Assembly: GCA_964017125.1 (NCBI GenBank)
Contig: OZ024912.1
Location: 81,868,658-81,932,657, forward strand
DNA from: Flabesymbios commensalis
Lineage: Eukaryota; Annelida; Polychaeta; Terebellida; Flabelligeridae
Direction: 5' to 3'
Length of the DNA: 64,000 nucleotides
Shown here: positions 55,633-64,000 of the stretch, piece by piece
Position numbering within the stretch: the stretch's first letter is position 1
Layout of the letters: each line of letters opens with the position of its first letter
Translations under genes and position numbers: made by a program
The notes under the pieces: model-generated
What the model was told of the DNA's origin: nothing
Seen by the model: the letters and a program-made list of their open reading frames with translations, nothing else
Database searches by the model: none

Positions 55633-55885
55633 TTTCTTCTGATAATTAAATGCTGGCTGATAGCTCCCAATAATGAACCAGCATTGGGCCAACATTGTGT
55701 AGCTTTTGTATAGATGATGTACTATAATACAGGAAATCTATATATTCCTTGTATAACTATTATCAATGTACCCGTAGTCAACAGGTCAAACATGGTTGTT
55801 GCTGTTTATCGTAACCACATAGCTAACAAAGGCACCGACATGTGACACCGCCAGTCTACAATGGTATGCAGACCCAGAAAAAACA

Positions 55886-55975
55886 GAATGGTGTCTCAAT
55901 GCTGGTTCAATGTTGGCCCAGCGTCGTAGACGATGAGCCAACATTGAATCAATATAGGGTCAATGCCTCGTGTTT
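55886..55975. mobile_element. M-family palindromic MITE
   Basis: TGGTGTCTCAATGCTGGTTC, TTGGCCCAGCGTCGTAGACG, GAGCCAACATTGAATCAATA, GGTCAATGCCTCGTGTTTG. Confidence 0.7.
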
Positions 55976-56029
55976 GATGTAGAGATATCTGATGGTGAAA
56001 CAAACACAGAAACGGTTGTAACATCTGAC

Positions 56030-56335
56030 TTGTAAAGTAAGCAGTTACTGCCCTTTGCCTTCAACCCTTTCAACGTGGGGACTGTCTTTAGACGTCATTG
56101 ACTTGAAAAGTAAGCAGTTACTGCTGTTTGCCTTTGATCTACACTGCAGTATTACTATTAACCTGTTAACTGCTCACTTGTAAAGTAAGCCGTTACTGCC
56201 CTTTGCTTAATTTCCGTATGGCAAAGAACATTATTGTTGTTTGCATTTATTTTGCAAACAACATCGACTGTTGACTTAAAAAGTGAGCAGTTACTGCTGT
56301 AATGCTGTTTGCCTTTGTACAATCTTGGTACAATG
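56030..56335. repeat. F repeat cluster with an A fragment
   Basis: Four units of TTGTAAAGTAAGCAGTTACT plus GCCCTTTGCCTT at about 56030, 56103, 56173 and 56275. A small A fragment (AACCCTTTCAACGTGGGGAC...GACGTCA, 56063-56098) lies between the first two. Confidence 0.65.
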
Positions 56336-56679
56336 CACAATGGTATTAAATGCTAGTTATGCCTCTGCTATATCAAATAATGGCCTATTGAACAGGCTAT
56401 AAAAGCTTTATATTTGGCGATCATGCCATCTATCAAAACTAGAATACATGTGCAGTATATACCGATTCAATAACAACTGCATACTTACATACATGTGCAA
56501 TGTATTGAATTCAATAACAAGAGCTGGTGATTATTTTAATCAGCCAGCTTGGCGATTAGATTATACTTACAGCTTTATTTATTCACTGACCATACGTTAT
56601 ACAATCAGATAATACAGTAGGGTACCAGCAAAAGCCATATTAGTATTATTAGTAACAAGTGAACTATAATTAACCAGAC
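56336..56679. other. Gene-free stretch
   Basis: Two weakly similar segments with ATACATGTGCA...TCAATAACA (about 56440 and 56490). Nothing else. Confidence 0.45.
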
Positions 56680-56762
56680 ATTGAGTTGAGCTAATGTTGT
56701 TTCAACGCCACCCACGATGATTCGGCATTGAGTGACAGATGGTCAATGTATTGGTTTGCTGT
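56680..56762. mobile_element. M-family MITE, diverged
   Basis: AGACATTGAGTTGAGC, ATGTTGTTTCAACGCCACCC, GGCATTGAGTGACAG; a further half copy at 56795-56822 (GTTTTGTTAACGTTGGCCCG). Confidence 0.5.
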
Positions 56763-56829
56763 GATAAACAAAGACGTATATATATAACACCAACCAGTGT
56801 TTTGTTAACGTTGGCCCGATGTGGGCTCG

Positions 56830-56972
56830 CACTTTGAGATTTGATATGGCCGTAGACCAATAGGTATTCAAATAGAGCAGAAAAAGCCAACTAAGACATT
56901 TATGAATGATTATTTCAAATTGAAAAAAACCCTTTGGTCTCTTGTTTATACAAAAATATATCATCGCTTTAT
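56830..56972 (-). mobile_element. A-family MITE, inverted half
   Basis: TGGCCGTAGACCAATAGGTA, AGACATTTATGAATGATT, CCCTTTGGTCTC, CGCTTTATGG then GTTAA. M right-arm sequence follows (56976-57040). Confidence 0.62.
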
Positions 56973-57227
56973 GGGTTAATGTTGGTCCAGCATGACCCTG
57001 GTTCAGGGCAGCATTGCGTGAATGCCGTTTGTTTGTTGGTATATCCGCCCTATCAGAGGTCACCTTGTTGACAGCCAGCCCCGCACCGACGTCATGACAG
57101 TGTTTAGGGTGTCACCCTTGGTTGCCCTTCCATATCTCAATACAACGCAGCACAAAGCTCTACAGAAAAAATTGTGTGTTTGTCTCGTAATAAAACGATC
57201 GCATTAATGACGGCATAATCATCATAT

Positions 57228-57335
57228 CCCAGCAAACATGATACACTGACCCAATGCTGGGTCAATGTTGGGCCAGCGTCGTGGACGATGGTCCAACATT
57301 GACCCGAAATTGCGTTGACTTCTTGTTTACTGTGG
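57228..57335. mobile_element. M-family palindromic MITE, complete
   Basis: CCCAGCAAACATGATACACT, GACCCAATGCTGGGTCAATG, TTGGGCCAGCGTCGTGGACG, ATTGACCCGAAATTGCG, ending TTGTTTACTGTGG before TA (57336-57337). Confidence 0.75.
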
Positions 57336-57337
57336 TA

Positions 57338-58205
57338 TTAGGTACATTGCACAAGGAAGTTTTGCTTTATATTGTCGTCCATATTTGTTATTAGCCGCTT
57401 CACTGTGTAATGTTTATCCCTCACTTGATTTGAAGTTCTGGGTCGCGGTGACGATGTACAACTGAAAATGGGCCTTTATACCTCAGTCCATGGAATCCTT
57501 GCTCAGTCACAGTGAGCCTGACTGACGCCGTACTAACGATGTTTTACTCTTTCAGGTCAGATTCTAAAGTCAGTCCCAGGACTGAAAGGGTGAAGCTTAT
57601 ATATCAGGGACTGTATATTAAATCTGAAATCTTTGTGTTGGCACACACGTCAGTAGCCGGTAAAGGGTTACATGAGAAAAGACTAGTTGTTCTAACCTTT
57701 TGGGAGCCATTGTCCGGTAGTACCAATTACTAATACAATTGTAATCACTTGAACCGTGAAATCATTTCCGATACGCCTTGCCTCTTCAACCATGACTTTA
57801 TAGTCCAAACCAACTCGTATACATTTAGATGTTGAGAACACAATGAAAGTTTCATTCATCACTAGGATACTCTTAAACATATGTTTGGTTCGGATTTCAG
57901 AGCAGTTGAAATTATCAGTAGGGAGGGGGGGGGTAGGCTTTTTTTACGAACTGTTAATAGGCCTGTACATTCTTACATGTTAAATTGCTCACAACCACCA
58001 CTGAAGCTTTAGAACTGTAGAATGGATATGGTTTGTAACATGTTTGTGCATTCTTGCCCTTGGAGACTTGGACACATATTTCCATAACTTAGGGCGTTTT
58101 CAGTCGGTGGGGATGATAATCTGAAAGAGTTTTTTAAGGTTGACTTATTAAATGTCTGATTGTCAAATGATGGGTGCCTCTCGCATTCATTTTCCACTGA
58201 GCACA
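57338..58205. other. Gene-free stretch
   Basis: A small A-type hairpin remnant at 57543-57594 (CTCTTTCAGGTCAGATTC...CAGTCCCAGGACTGAAAGGG). Nothing else recognised. Confidence 0.45.
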
Positions 58206-58305
58206 GACGTTGAACCCATTACGTATTTCTATGTTGGTTTAACGTCGCAAATAGTTGATCAATTGTATTAAATCAACACAGGTCAATATTTTGACGTGTT
58301 ATCTG
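58206..58305. mobile_element. M-family MITE, strongly diverged
   Basis: GACGTTGAACCCATTACG, ATGTTGGTTTAACGTCGCAA, TTAAATCAACACAGG, TTGACGTG. Confidence 0.45.
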
Positions 58306-58478
58306 AACAACGTTAATTGGAAAATAGATTGATTATTGGCGCAGCTTTGTTTCGTGCCTTCATTATTATCAGCGGCCGCCGGAGATTGAAATATATAATA
58401 TATAATACACGTCTAACAATGGCATGTGTCACTGGGAGGCGGATATCCTCATAGATGGTAGACTACATGAAACATTAA

Positions 58479-58870
58479 CCCTTGAGCCGCTGATTTTTTT
58501 ATGAAAATCATGGAAAGCAAAAGGTTTTTTTCAATTTGAAATCATCATAAATGTTTTATTCAGCTCTTTCCGATTCATTTGAATACCTATGTTATGGGTC
58601 TACGTCTACAGACGTCAGATTCTGACGACTAAAGTCGATCCCCGCGCTGTAAGAGTAAAACTATTTCTAATGGTCGTAGACCCATAACATAGGTATTCAA
58701 ACTTCAAGCCTGAATTTACACTTTGTCACTTCCTTCACTACAAACCGCGAATCGCTGTCGCAATTCTTGACTTTTCAAATGGGACAAATTATTAAAAACA
58801 AATTAAGTCGTTCTTCAGTGATACGAAATGGTGCTTTGATGCATCGTGATTGATTTTAGGGGTAAGCGTG
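58479..58870 (+). mobile_element. Composite of A, inverted A and D
   Basis: 58479-58655: A from CCCTTGAGCCGCTG to CCCCGCGCTGTAAGAG. 58656-58702: an inverted A stretch (TTTCTAATGGTCGTAGACCC, ATAGGTATTCAAA). 58703-58870: D from CTTCAAGCCTGAATTTACAC through its hairpin to TGATGCATCGTGA. The three parts join without TTAA, so the chain reflects recombination or template switching rather than clean insertion. Confidence 0.6.
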
Positions 58871-58904
58871 TTTTGGAAATGTTAAAATAGGGTGCTTGAC
58901 ATTG

Positions 58905-59068
58905 TTCGATTTGCCAATGTTGTTTCAATGTTGGGATGTTGTCATAGACGGTAGCGCAACATTGGTGAATGTGTCGTGTTTCAATGAAGTTTAGCGAAAA
59001 TCCTGTATCCCTGTCAAGATGGAGACGTTAAACCAACGTTGGTTTGATGTTTGACCACCGTCACAAAA
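58905..59068. mobile_element. Two M-family MITEs, diverged
   Basis: 58905-58985: CCAATGTTGTTTCAATGTTG, GTCATAGACGGTAGCGCAAC, GTGAATGTGTCGTGTTT. 59013-59068: ACCAACGTTGGTTTGATG, GACCACCGTCAC; its right arm is missing. Confidence 0.5.
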
Positions 59069-59994
59069 TTGGAGGTTATCTGTGTGTAACCAGTTTTGCT
59101 GCAAGCCCATATTTTTTTAAATCAAAGGGACGCACATTTCGCTGCCAAATATAAACCATCTAAACCGCATTCCATGCATTTATGACACTTAAAAATAAAC
59201 TTTAGAAAGACACTATCTGTGCGAATGGTTGCAGCGCTGCGTACTTTCGAATTCCGACTGCTATTTTAATCTTAATAATATTCACCATTAACATATATAA
59301 TTGTAGATTATATTGTGTGTTACAATAGGCCTTCACACATGATACATGTTCCTTATTTACATAGACAAGGATCTATTCTTATGATTATAGTTAAACCGGA
59401 CATTTTTCACCTTTTTCATTTATTTTTTATTTTAAGCTCGAATAGCTAAATATAATTGTCAACTAGCCATGAATGAAAAGTAGTCTCACTAAAACATGAC
59501 CCGTTGTAATATGAACGAAATTATGCTAATTAAGATCAATCGACACTTAATTCATTTCAATCAATGTTTATTTTTGTGTCGTTAAAAGGTGCTGCGAGGA
59601 CGAAAGGGTTAATCACCTTGACTGTTCATTGTAAATATAATATGCGTCGTTAGATATGTGATCAGATCATGGTGCTATCTACATCTGTATTATTACCACC
59701 CCCCCTCCCTCCCTCTATTAAAAGCATTTGCCATTTTAGTCAGGTGAGCAAGATTAACCATTGCCATGCTAAGGCTAATTGTTTTGATATATAATACATT
59801 CGTTTGAAAGTAGAATTGGTAACTCAATTTCCAGTTTTAAATACCGACAACTGTTTTTTTAATGAAAAATAGGTATCTCATAAATTGTGATAGTACTCGT
59901 CGTCACGAAGCAAAGCTCCAAGTTGTCGCGAATGACGCTGTAAATCTATTATGTTTATTCATGTTTCAATACTGACACATATTTCCACGCACAC
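59069..59994. other. Gene-free stretch
   Basis: AAAGGGACGCACATTTCGCTG near 59128 resembles the Harbinger-like end. A C-type hairpin fragment at about 59885-59935. No gene. Confidence 0.45.
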
Positions 59995-60232
59995 TTTAGG
60001 TACGAGGACCGAGTTTGAACACCAGAATCTGCTGTCTAAATGCGATTTCCGGACTGAATACAAGGTGCTACGAGTAAAATATATATATATAAAAAGAATA
60101 AATAATGGCCGCATATATAATAGACCATAACATTGGTATTCAAATGAACTCATACAATTATGATAATTTCAAATTGAAGGAAACCCGTTGATCTCCATGC
60201 TTTATTCAATATATTTCAGTGGTTTAAGTGTT
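59995..60232 (-). mobile_element. A-family MITE, inverted, old
   Basis: Hairpin region eroded (CACCAGAATCTGCTGTC); still has AATGGCCGCATATATAATAG, TTGGTATTCAAATGAA, GATAATTTCAAATTGAAGG, TTTCAGTGGTTTAAGTG. Confidence 0.55.
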
Positions 60233-60359
60233 AATATTAGTACAATATAATCACATGATAATCAGTATCCTTCTTCGTACCAGTGTTATTGACAATAATA
60301 TGCGTCATACGGTCTATATTTGTCAAGAGGATGTATTCACGACTGACTGTACGTGTGTA

Positions 60360-60545
60360 CTGTGCAAAGTCACAAGGCTGTATCTGCTCACTTGTAAAGT
60401 ATGCAGATACTGTCTTTTGACTTTGCACGGCAATGCAGATATACTGTCATATTACTGTACTGCTCTGCAAAGCCAAAGGTAGTATCTGCTTACTTGTAAA
60501 GTAAGCAGATATATTACTTGTCAAGTAAGCAGATACTATATTTTG
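60360..60545. repeat. F repeat cluster
   Basis: CTCACTTGTAAAGTATGCAG, GCTTACTTGTAAAGTAAGCA, ACTTGTCAAGTAAGCAGATA. CTTACTTGTAAAGTAAG is itself a small palindrome. Confidence 0.65.
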
Positions 60546-60557
60546 ACTTATATTTCG

Positions 60558-60811
60558 ACTTACCCAATGCTTCTTTAATGCTGGGCCATCGTCGCAGACG
60601 GTGGGCCAACATTAAACCAGCATTGGCTAAACACCTCCTGTTTGCTCAGTCACTCATGTCTCAACAAACACAAGACATTGAACCAATGTTGGTTTAATGT
60701 TGCATCGTATCCTAGCAAACACGAGACATTCACTCAATGCTGGGGGAACGCTGGTCCAACGTTGTATGCATTGACCCAACATTATAACAGAATTGGTTGA
60801 ACGCCTTGTAA
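60558..60811. mobile_element. M-family MITEs
   Basis: 60558-60650: CCCAATGCTTCTTTAATGCT, GGCCATCGTCGCAGACGGTG, AACATTAAACCAGCATTGG. A half copy at 60662-60702. 60711-60811: CCTAGCAAACACGAGACATT after TA, with a damaged centre. Confidence 0.65.
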
Positions 60812-61139
60812 TTGTCAATGATACAGTAAATTGCGACTGCTTGTCGCTGATACAGTGAATGTGGGATGGGCTGCTGTGTTATCTATATTATGCTGAAGAT
60901 TTTGTAATTTTCGCGTGTTTAGATTTTCGCGAATTTTTAGTTTAGGGACTTTTTACGAAGTCTAGAATTTGCGAATTATTGATTTCAATGATAGGTAGAG
61001 CTCATAATTTAAATCCGCGATTTTGTCCTCGCGAAATTTGGGAAAATTAAAACCTCTCGAATTAGAAATATAGATCTACAGTATGATACACATGAGTACA
61101 CGAGTACTAAACCAGTATCTACACGATCGATAAGTGATG
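60812..61139. other. Gene-free stretch
   Basis: Several TCGCGAA/TTCGCGT words at 60910-61050 (TTTTCGCGTGTTTAG, TTTTCGCGAATTTTTAG, CTCGCGAAATTTGGG). Their spacing suggests an old repeat end; not assigned. Confidence 0.4.
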
Positions 61140-61405
61140 AATCAGCAGTTAATGTTGTTTGCCTTTGTATGTTTTACAGCGACAAATAGTAGTAAAGTGT
61201 TTTATACCGAAACACTCAGCAGCTACTGCTGTTTGTCCACATGCCCTACAAAGACAATGTAACAAACATGCACTGTGTTTTGCCTTGTCCCCGCAAAGAC
61301 AAACAGCAGTAACTAACATTTACTACGTTTTTGCCTCATCTATACAAAGACAAACAGTTGTGAAAAGCATTTACTGCATTTTGCCTCGTCCATACAAAGA
61401 CAAGA
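61140..61405. repeat. F repeat cluster
   Basis: Four to five units of about 50-60 bp with ACAAAGACAAACAGCAGTAA and CATTTACTGCATTTTGCCTC. Confidence 0.65.
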
Positions 61406-61406
61406 A

Positions 61407-61720
61407 CCCTTTCAGCGACGGGACCGACTTTAGACATAGACGTCAAATTCTGATGCCTACCTAGCAAACACAAAACATTTGTATAACATCTGTACAACGT
61501 CGGCCCAACGTCTTCGACGTTGTTCCAACATTGTCCAAATGTTATTCAAGTGTTTTGTGTTTACTGGGTAAAGTCTATCCCCGTACTGAAAAGTTTATAT
61601 ATTTCTAATGGCCGTAGACCTATTCAAATAAAGCAGAAAGAGCTAACTAAGACATTTATGATGATTTCAAATTAAAAAAAAACCTTTGGTCTCCATGGCT
61701 AATTTTTTTCTAAACAAAGC
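61407..61720 (-). mobile_element. A-family MITE (inverted) split by an M element
   Basis: CCCTTTCAGCGACGGGACCG and GACGTCAAATTCTGATGC stand before the M insertion; AAGTCTATCCCCGTACTG, TTCTAATGGCCGTAGACC and GGTCTCCATGG follow it. Joined across the insertion the A hairpin reads as in other copies. Confidence 0.75.
61460..61568. mobile_element. M-family MITE nested in A, defines TA target
   Basis: 109 bp, CCTAGCAAACACAAAACATT to GTGTTTTGTGTTTACTGGG, flanked by TA (61458-61459, 61569-61570). Uninterrupted A copies have a single TA here (GACGCCTAAAGTC). Best-bounded M copy in the window. Confidence 0.85.
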
Positions 61721-61947
61721 CCCGGTTTTCCTGCAACTGATGACAGCTCGCATTACTGGGTGTTCTATTTAGACCCATGGTAATAGTACCTATTATGCCG
61801 TGCATTACTGTGCGTGTTGCCCAGGTAACGGCCTGGAGCCAGCCTCTGAATCAAACCTTTACCTTAATGCCATCCACACCTGGGCCGCCTCAATAATTGA
61901 TCATATTCACATTGATTGGTCGACGCACAACTCCCCACCAATAGTAT

Positions 61948-62021
61948 AGTCACCCCATGTTGTTTCAATGTGGGGCCAGCGTTTACGACGAACAACATTC
62001 AGTAAATGTCTTGTTTGCTGG
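61948..62021. mobile_element. M-family MITE
   Basis: CACCCCATGTTGTTTCAATG, GGGGCCAGCGTTTACGACG, AACATTCAGTAAATGTC, ending TTGTTTGCTGGG. Right inner arm shortened. Confidence 0.62.
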
Positions 62022-62102
62022 GTCTCCGTACCTGGGTAGCTCGATTACTGTGCTTCAGGCATAAAATCTGTGATACAGGAATACTTCGTGTTTGTGTTCA
62101 AT

Positions 62103-62273
62103 CAGAGAATAATTTAATAATTTGTTTGTGTAGCGGAACAGATTGCTACAGTACTGAATTTCGAGCATATGCTACACATATGGTGTAACATTTTTTAGCA
62201 CGGAGAATAGTAGTTTAGCACAATCGCGGCTGCTAAACTGCTACACAATTTATCTGGGACAAATTATTGCCTG
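62103..62273. mobile_element. H-family palindromic MITE
   Basis: CAGAGAATAATTTAATAATT to CTGGGACAAATTATTGCCTG, 171 bp, with TGTGTAGCGGAACAGATTGC and GCTAAACTGCTACACAAT complementary inside. No clean target duplication. Confidence 0.58.
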
Positions 62274-62392
62274 TTGTTGTGTAGTGGTGTCCTGCCTTAT
62301 GGGGGCCGTGTGTAACCCGTATGCTGAACCCGTATGCTGCTGAATTACTCGTGTCTCATTTGAACAGATTCAGCCCCCCCCCCCCCAACTAT

Positions 62393-62476
62393 ATATCGTC
62401 GCCTCGGAGCTAAAGGATCCTATCTGACACTCGTCAGAGTGGCAGATAGGATCCTTTAGCTCCGAGGCGACGATAT
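62393..62476. repeat. 84-base hairpin with 34-bp perfect arms
   Basis: ATATCGTCGCCTCGGAGCTA... (62393-62426) is exactly complementary to 62443-62476. The 16-base spacer holds CACTC-GTCA-GAGTG, so all but six bases pair. GC-rich compared with its surroundings. Follows a C run. Confidence 0.85.
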
Positions 62477-62759
62477 AATACAGATATGTGGGATATTATC
62501 ACGCAGCTTTGTGCATTTCTCTCGCAAATTTGCCTAAAGCAAATCACACACCACGCCAACACGACCGTTTTTTTCTGGCGCGCGATAAACGTTCCGCAAT
62601 GAAGCCCTGAAAACTTTTGCCCTTGTCATAGATAGTGATACCCTCCCTCACTGCGTGTTTAATTCTGTTGCCCCTGGTATCGATACCCCCCCCCCCCCCC
62701 CCACTGCGGGTATAATTCCGCATTCTGAAAAGTACATGCCAGCTATTATGATAATTGCG

Positions 62760-63015
62760 AAACCCAAGTCTCCGGCTGTCTGGGCATGTCTGAGGGTAGA
62801 TCCCCTAGACATGCCCAGAACCCCTTATCCGGCGAGCGAAGGAAAACGCTCTCAATAACCCACCATGCCCTATCACCCCCACCCTCACATCATTATCTAT
62901 ACATTATTCATATCATTTATTGACTACAAAGTTTTTATCGTATTATAATGTCACTTGAAAGACCTTTTGTGCTGAAAAGTGACGTAAAGCAATGATTTAC
63001 TACTACTACTATTAT
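62760..63015 (+). repeat. K repeat with TAC-repeat tail
   Basis: Second copy of the unit at 18642: CCCAAGTCTCCGGC, GGGCATGTCTGAGGGTAGAT, GGCGAGCGAAGGAAAACGCT, GAAAAGTGACGTAAAGCAAT, ending TACTACTACTA. Preceded by unrelated sequence, so the 5' limit is a real truncation or the element's start. Confidence 0.65.
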
Positions 63016-63387
63016 GATAATTAAGTCACGATCCATTATATATATAGGGCCTAGGCTTACCAGAAAAAATGAAACGTTCACAAAAATTGTTTTTTGTTGG
63101 CACACCGACTGCGACATTAACTCTTGGAGCGCGAAGTAAAAAAAATAATTTCTCCTATTCAAAGTTGTTTCTTTCTCTAGCCTAGGCCGCGACTCACAAT
63201 CTCAAGTAGTTAAACATTTTGTTTAATTTGTTTAGACCCTTTTCATTCCGAAATCAGTTATTTTATCGACTGATAAAACAGATTGAAAACGAGTACTAGA
63301 CTAAGTATAGTCCTCAGTCGCTGTTTATTAAAATGTAAGATATTAAGTTAATGATGATCATGAATACAACTTGTATTAGGTTTAATA
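63016..63387. other. Gene-free stretch
   Basis: A worn C-type hairpin at about 63116-63215 (AACTCTTGGAGCGCG...GCGACTCACAATCTCAAGTAG). An M-like GGCACACCGACTGCGAC near 63098. No gene. Confidence 0.45.
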
Positions 63388-63620
63388 CCCTTTCAAGCCT
63401 AAATTTACTTATGTTGTCATCTTCACCCATCACAAGCCGCGATTTGCTGTCGCAATTCTCGACTTGTAGTGGATGAAAATGACTTGAAAATGAAAAGAAA
63501 TCTCGTTATTTTTGAAGCAGTTGTATAAATATTTTTGTTCGTAAACCCCTAGATGTAGGAAATTAAGTCATTCTTCAGAGATACAATATGATGCTTTGAT
63601 GCAACGTGAGGGTTAGAGGT
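63388..63620 (+). mobile_element. D-family TTAA MITE (first of a pair)
   Basis: CCCTTTCAAGCCTAAATT, hairpin CATCACAAGCCGCGATTTGC/GACTTGTAGTGGATG, TTGATGCAACGTGAGGG. Joined to the next copy at TTAA (63621-63624). Confidence 0.75.
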
Positions 63621-63624
63621 TTAA

Positions 63625-63866
63625 ACCTTTCAATCCTGAGTTTACAATTACATCTTCATCCACTACAAGCCGCGAATTGCTGTCGCAATTCTCGACTTGT
63701 AGTGGATGAAGATGACTTGATGTGGGTGAAAAATTAAAGAAAATGCCATGTATTGGTAAACCAGTTTCATGGAAATATTCATTCCAAAACCCTTTGTTGT
63801 AGGAAAATTAAGTCTGTTTCTAGGGATGCAAAATGATGCTTTGATGCATCTTGAGGGTTTAGAGGT
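63625..63866 (+). mobile_element. D-family TTAA MITE (second of a pair)
   Basis: ACCTTTCAATCCTGAGTTTA to GAGGGTTTAGAGG, with a 25-bp-armed hairpin (ATCTTCATCCACTACAAGCC and GGATGAAGATGAC side). Same orientation as the first. The last 134 bases of the window show nothing recognisable. Confidence 0.75.
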
Positions 63867-64000
63867 TTGATACATACATGATACTAGTAGCTGATCTTAG
63901 CTGTGTGGAGGTCAACGTCTGGAGTTGAGCCAATGCTCACAGATATCACACTCTAGTTTGTTCCCGGCTATTGCGTGTTGCGGGGTCTGTTTACATGTTT

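Noticed and set aside
62393-62476. Rho-independent terminator
   Set aside because: The strong hairpin lacks a T-run and the genome is eukaryotic.
1-64000. LTR retrotransposon, Polinton or other virus-like element
   Set aside because: No long terminal repeats, primer-binding sites, protease, integrase or capsid-like motifs were seen; the only reverse transcriptase belongs to the LINE.

Overview
The window looks like nuclear DNA of a marine invertebrate animal. It has a spliced gene with a GT/AG intron border, an I-type LINE, a tRNA-derived SINE, and dozens of short non-autonomous DNA transposons (MITEs). The phylum cannot be fixed from sequence alone; a deuterostome such as a hemichordate or echinoderm is my guess. 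Nothing bacterial, no CRISPR array, no rRNA and no LTR or virus-like element was recognised.

Layout. 1-5253: a decayed LINE of the I/Nimb group (ORF1 with zinc knuckles; ORF2 with endonuclease, reverse transcriptase and RNase H; a 3' stem-loop). 5.3-46.8 kb: no convincing protein-coding gene, but a dense mosaic of repeats. The main families, with working names used in the entries, are: A, C, D and E, about 240-290 bp and flanked by TTAA (piggyBac-like); M, about 100 bp, a near-perfect palindrome with CCCAGCAAACA ends and a TA target; B/B2, H and a 370-bp element, all CAG...CTG with 5-bp target duplications (hAT5-like); F, diverged 24-30-nt motifs in clusters; K, a 260-bp repeat with a TAC tail. 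Single items include a 2.7-kb TA-flanked transposon filled by a 27-bp minisatellite (11832-14532), TA-flanked foldback elements (9321-9732, 10578-10973), a Harbinger-like MITE (23789-24125), and very long hairpins (25181-25329, 62393-62476, 43310-43413). 46.8-51.6 kb: the one clear host gene, seen as a single 4.8-kb exon (acceptor at 46835, start at 46913, donor after 51641). It encodes about 1576 residues of a Ser/acidic-rich, probably nuclear protein ending in a compact domain that resembles the Ski/Sno/Dac fold. Its 5' non-coding exon(s) and downstream coding exons were not identified. 51.7-64 kb: again a dense repeat mosaic, richest in M and A copies.

The most informative part is how the repeats relate to one another. 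Several are nested, so target duplications can be read directly: M inside A gives TA, D inside E gives TTAA, B inside A gives a 5-bp duplication. TTAA elements often stand side by side sharing one TTAA. The palindromic M copies carry different arm sequences that nevertheless remain complementary within each copy. The 8-mer TAGGCCTA, counted by eye, occurs about 27 times between 5.7 and 31.8 kb (mostly after 18.9 kb) and I found none after that, which hints at a compositional boundary.
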